Of a stretch of DNA of 64,000 nt, positions 61,821 to 64,000 are shown one piece after another; position 1 is the first letter of the stretch; each line of letters opens with the position of its first letter. The DNA comes from Paenibacillus sp. FSL H3-0469. Its GTDB lineage: Bacteria > Bacillota > Bacilli > Paenibacillales > Paenibacillaceae. The notes below the pieces were generated by a model that was not told where the DNA came from, searched no databases, and saw only the letters and a list, made by a program, of their open reading frames with translations. The translations under genes were made by a program, and so were the position numbers. Where the stretch lies: positions 2,914,001 through 2,978,000 of the forward strand of contig NZ_CP150302.1 in assembly GCF_038051945.1 (NCBI RefSeq), written 5' to 3'.

Positions 61821-62149
61821 TGTCGCAGCATTAAATTGGGCGGGGGCAGGAGCGGAGTCTGGACAATCCCGGCATATTGCAGCCAGGGCGCAGCAAAAAC
61901 AGCCGCAGCTCCTTATACATTGAGGGCGGCAGCCGGCAGGCAAATGTTATAGAATTCGGTTACAGCAACAAGCTGTACCGGTCCGTCACGCCCTTGCGGT
62001 CACGCCGGTTTCTCCGGTAGAGCTGTTGTTGCACCCCCAGTGTAATGTATGAAATGGATTCCATAGCAAGCTTTTTATCGGCCGAAAAGCGGTTCATTTC
62101 TATGTTAGAATAAGGTCATACCAGTCTCACACAGGAGGCGCAGACGAGC
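61821..62149. other. Intergenic region upstream of the second LacI regulator
   Basis: No gene. From about 62040 it has TGTATGAAATGGATTCC and GGCCGAAAAGCGG, and near 62103 TTAGAATAAGG; parts of this resemble pieces of the 3068-3200 region (AATGTATGAAATG, CTAGAATAAGG). I could not fix a promoter. Confidence 0.45.
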
Positions 62150-63127
62150 GTGGCTAATATTAAAGAAATTGCCCGGATGGCCGGAGTATCTGTAACGACC
62201 GTCTCACGGGTGCTGAATAATCATCCGTATGTCAGCAAGGACAAAAGAGCCGCTGTACTGCAAACGATTGAGCAGCTCGACTATACCCGCAATATGAACG
62301 CCGTTCATCTGATTACCGGACGTACCGGTGCGGTGGCGGTGATACTGCCGTATATTCATGCTTTTTATTTCTCGATTATTATGAATGGCATTGCCCGCGA
62401 GGCGCTGCTCTCGCAATACCGGCTGATTCTGTGCCAGAGCAATTATCTGGAGGAAGAAGAAATCAAAGTGCTAGAGATGCTGCGCCATAAAGAAATTGAC
62501 GGTGTCGTGATTGTCTCTACTGCGCTGAAGCCGGACATTATCGAGGAGTATACGGCCTACGGTCCGGTTGTCACTTGCCAGGACAACGGAGCGCGGCGCT
62601 ACTCTTCTGTCTATATTGAGCATTATGCAGCTTTCAAGGAAGGTCTGGCGTACTTGACCGGCAAAGGTTACCGCTCCATCGGATATTGCGAAGGACGCAG
62701 TAATGGCAGCAGCGCCGTGATCCGTCAGGCTGCTTACCGCGAATTCATTGCTGAGCATAAGCTGGCTTTTGAAGAGGAATGGATGATCTATGACTGTACA
62801 ACGGAGGAAGACGGCGCTGCCGTTGCACAGTCCCTGCTGAAGATGCCACAGCGGCCGGAAGCCATGATTATTACGGGAGACCATGTAGCGGCCGGGCTGA
62901 TTATTGAAGCGCGCAGAGCCGGCCTTAGCATCCCTCATGACCTCGCAGTTATGGGCTTCGACAACCAGCCGATCGGACGGCTGCTTCAGATCACCACCAT
63001 GGACAACCACCTGTATGAGATGGGGGCCGCCGCCTTCCGCATTATCCATGAACAGATTCACTCGAAGCACCTGGGGCCTGTCTACCGCAAGCTGGACTAC
63101 CGGATTATTGAACGGTCCACGGTGTAG
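62150..63127 (+). CDS. LacI-family regulator
   Basis: The HTH is at residues 3-48 (IKEIARMAGVSVTTVSRVLNNHPYVSKDKRAAVLQTIEQLDYTRN). The sensor domain follows (VAVILPYIHAFYFSIIMNGIA, EIDGVVIVSTALKPDII, IITGDHVAAGLIIEARRAGLSIPHDLAVMGFDNQPI). It has 325 aa. The start is GTG, with AGGAGG 11 bp upstream. No sugar genes are adjacent on its strand, so its regulon is not visible here. It differs strongly from the 60181 regulator. Confidence 0.93.
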   Translation: MANIKEIARMAGVSVTTVSRVLNNHPYVSKDKRAAVLQTIEQLDYTRNMNAVHLITGRTGAVAVILPYIHAFYFSIIMNGIAREALLSQYRLILCQSNYLEEEEIKVLEMLRHKEIDGVVIVSTALKPDIIEEYTAYGPVVTCQDNGARRYSSVYIEHYAAFKEGLAYLTGKGYRSIGYCEGRSNGSSAVIRQAAYREFIAEHKLAFEEEWMIYDCTTEEDGAAVAQSLLKMPQRPEAMIITGDHVAAGLIIEARRAGLSIPHDLAVMGFDNQPIGRLLQITTMDNHLYEMGAAAFRIIHEQIHSKHLGPVYRKLDYRIIERSTV

Positions 63128-63434
63128 TTACAGATCGGGCGGTTGAGCTATGATAGGATTTCAGGAGTTTCCGGGATTACACATTGTTGTAGGTATTACA
63201 ACTTTGATTCAATAATAGCCGGATGTCCGAGAGGAATGTTGTATAAAAAACAGGAATTTACAAGACTCTCTCCTAAAAACAGAGAAATTGCTGTCTTTTC
63301 TACAACAAAACTTGATTTGGACCATGGTTATGAGTAGAGTGTTGCATTTTGTACAGGAATTCAGATAATATCTGCGTCTTCTGGTTAGCCGGAGGCGTTT
63401 TTTGTTATTTCATTTGTGCGAATCGGCATGAATA

Positions 63435-63446
63435 TGATAATTATCA
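63435..63446. promoter_or_regulatory. Fur-box-like palindrome upstream of the efeO promoter
   Basis: TGATAATTATCA is a perfect 12-bp palindrome 9 bp before the -35 box; it is the core half of a Fur-type site. Confidence 0.6.
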
Positions 63447-63454
63447 CATTTTCA

Positions 63455-63483
63455 TTGACAGGTAAAGGTTCGAGAATTATGAT
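63455..63483 (+). promoter_or_regulatory. Sigma-A promoter of the efeO-like gene
   Basis: TTGACA (63455-63460), a 17-bp spacer and TATGAT (63478-63483), with a Fur box directly downstream. Confidence 0.85.
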
Positions 63484-63493
63484 AAGTCCATTA

Positions 63494-63514
63494 TTGATAA
63501 TGATTATCATTAAC
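63494..63514. promoter_or_regulatory. Fur box
   Basis: GATAATGATTATCATTAAC differs from the 19-bp Fur consensus by about two bases. It covers roughly +5 to +25 of the transcript, so iron-loaded Fur would block transcription. Confidence 0.88.
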
Positions 63515-63534
63515 AGAAGGAGTGTCCATAATCC

Positions 63535-64000
63535 ATGAAGATTAGTCATGCCGTACCTGCGGGTCTGCTTGCAGCGTCCCTCCTGTTCGCCGGATGTGCG
63601 GGCAAGGACAACAGTAATAACAATGGCAACGGCGGGAATAACTCCGGAAATAATGCCGCAGCTGGGACCGGGGGCGGGGCCGCCGGCACACCTTCAGCCA
63701 CCACAGCCCCGGACGGAACAGCGGCCGACTTCACCACTGCCATCGACGAATACCGCAAATACGTCATTGAACAATGCGATGCGTTCGTCAAGCAGACCGA
63801 AGGCTTCACGGATGCCGTCAAGGCGGGCAAGCTGGAAGAAGCCAAGGCGCTGTATGCTCCGGCACGTATGCATTATGAGCGGATCGAGCCGATCGCCGAA
63901 GCGCTCGGAGATCTGGACCCGAACATTGATGCCCGTGAGAATGATGTAGATGCCGCGCAGTGGCGCGGTTTTCATAAGATTGAACAGGCACTCTGGCAGA
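63535..64000 (+). CDS. efeO: EfeO-type iron-uptake lipoprotein, 3' end outside window
   Basis: A lipoprotein signal (HAVPAGLLAASLLFAGC, Cys at residue 21) is followed by an Asn/Gly/Ala/Thr-rich linker (about 45 residues). The imelysin/EfeO-type helical domain then begins (ADFTTAIDEYRKYVIEQCDAFVKQTEGFTDAVKAGKLEEAKALYAPARMHYERIEPIAEALGDLDPNIDARENDV, FHKIEQALW). EfeO works with EfeU and EfeB for ferrous/ferric iron uptake. The frame is open at the window edge. AAGGAG is 12 bp upstream. A Fur box and a perfect promoter precede it. The neighbours that would prove the efe operon lie outside. Confidence 0.88.
   Translation, partial: MKISHAVPAGLLAASLLFAGCAGKDNSNNNGNGGNNSGNNAAAGTGGGAAGTPSATTAPDGTAADFTTAIDEYRKYVIEQCDAFVKQTEGFTDAVKAGKLEEAKALYAPARMHYERIEPIAEALGDLDPNIDARENDVDAAQWRGFHKIEQALWQ

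Larger units (their letters stand above)
63128..63534. other. Intergenic region with efeO control sites
   Basis: From 63128 to about 63430 no gene or clear element is seen; a short open frame at 63143 has no ribosome binding site. The last 100 bp hold the Fur-type sites and promoter described separately. Confidence 0.5.

Overview
The window comes from a spore-forming, nitrogen-fixing Firmicute, almost certainly Paenibacillus. The evidence is a compact nifBHDKENX-hesA-nifV operon read from a sigma-A promoter between two GlnR-type boxes, the sporulation and germination genes gerM and gerE, a collagen-like exosporium-type protein, strong Shine-Dalgarno sites with many GTG/TTG starts, a T-box leader, and many repeat-rich intergenic regions. 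The species cannot be fixed from sequence alone; the NifX-associated (DUF269-like) gene between nifX and hesA suggests a diazotroph of the graminis/sonchi type.

Layout. 1-8.3 kb: 3' part of an SNF2 helicase gene, three small genes of unknown or spore-like type, a T-box (CGC specifier) with argS, which carries an in-frame tandem-repeat insertion, then a 143-bp tandem array running into tRNA-Arg(UCU). 8.4-21.7 kb: housekeeping genes: asnB, an aldo/keto reductase, a cupin, an NfeD/stomatin-like pair, a secreted chitinase, the gerM-rph-rdgB group, yutG and a TetR regulator. 21.8-24.1 kb: a 51-bp tandem array split by an IS3-family element, followed by a 14-bp minisatellite. 24.1-30.5 kb: a metallo-beta-lactamase-fold hydrolase and methyltransferase, a GH13 glucosidase, the collagen-like protein and a HAD phosphatase.

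30.5-42.3 kb: the nif operon on the minus strand. Genes overlap or nearly touch, except for about 214 bp between nifK and nifE. The nifB leader holds three short elements that can pair in two alternative ways, the last one beside the nifB ribosome binding site. Divergent from nif lies a yybP-ykoY (Mn2+) riboswitch in front of a TerC-family transporter gene. 43.4-50.5 kb: a NitT/TauT-type ABC importer, a coiled-coil protein, a small ORF, an alpha/beta hydrolase and MarR regulator sharing one perfect palindromic operator, an HxlR regulator divergent from a quinone-reductase-like gene, and a SagB-type nitroreductase.

50.6-61.2 kb: an eight-gene minus-strand locus (LacI regulator, BadF-type sugar kinase, GH4, two permeases, binding lipoprotein, GHL10-type hydrolase, GH84) that looks like an uptake and breakdown system for an N-acetylglucosamine-containing glycan. 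It ends in a degenerate copy of the 3' end of gerE; the intact gerE lies just upstream of the locus. 61.5-64 kb: gerE, a second LacI regulator, and the Fur-boxed start of an efeO-like iron-uptake gene cut by the window edge.
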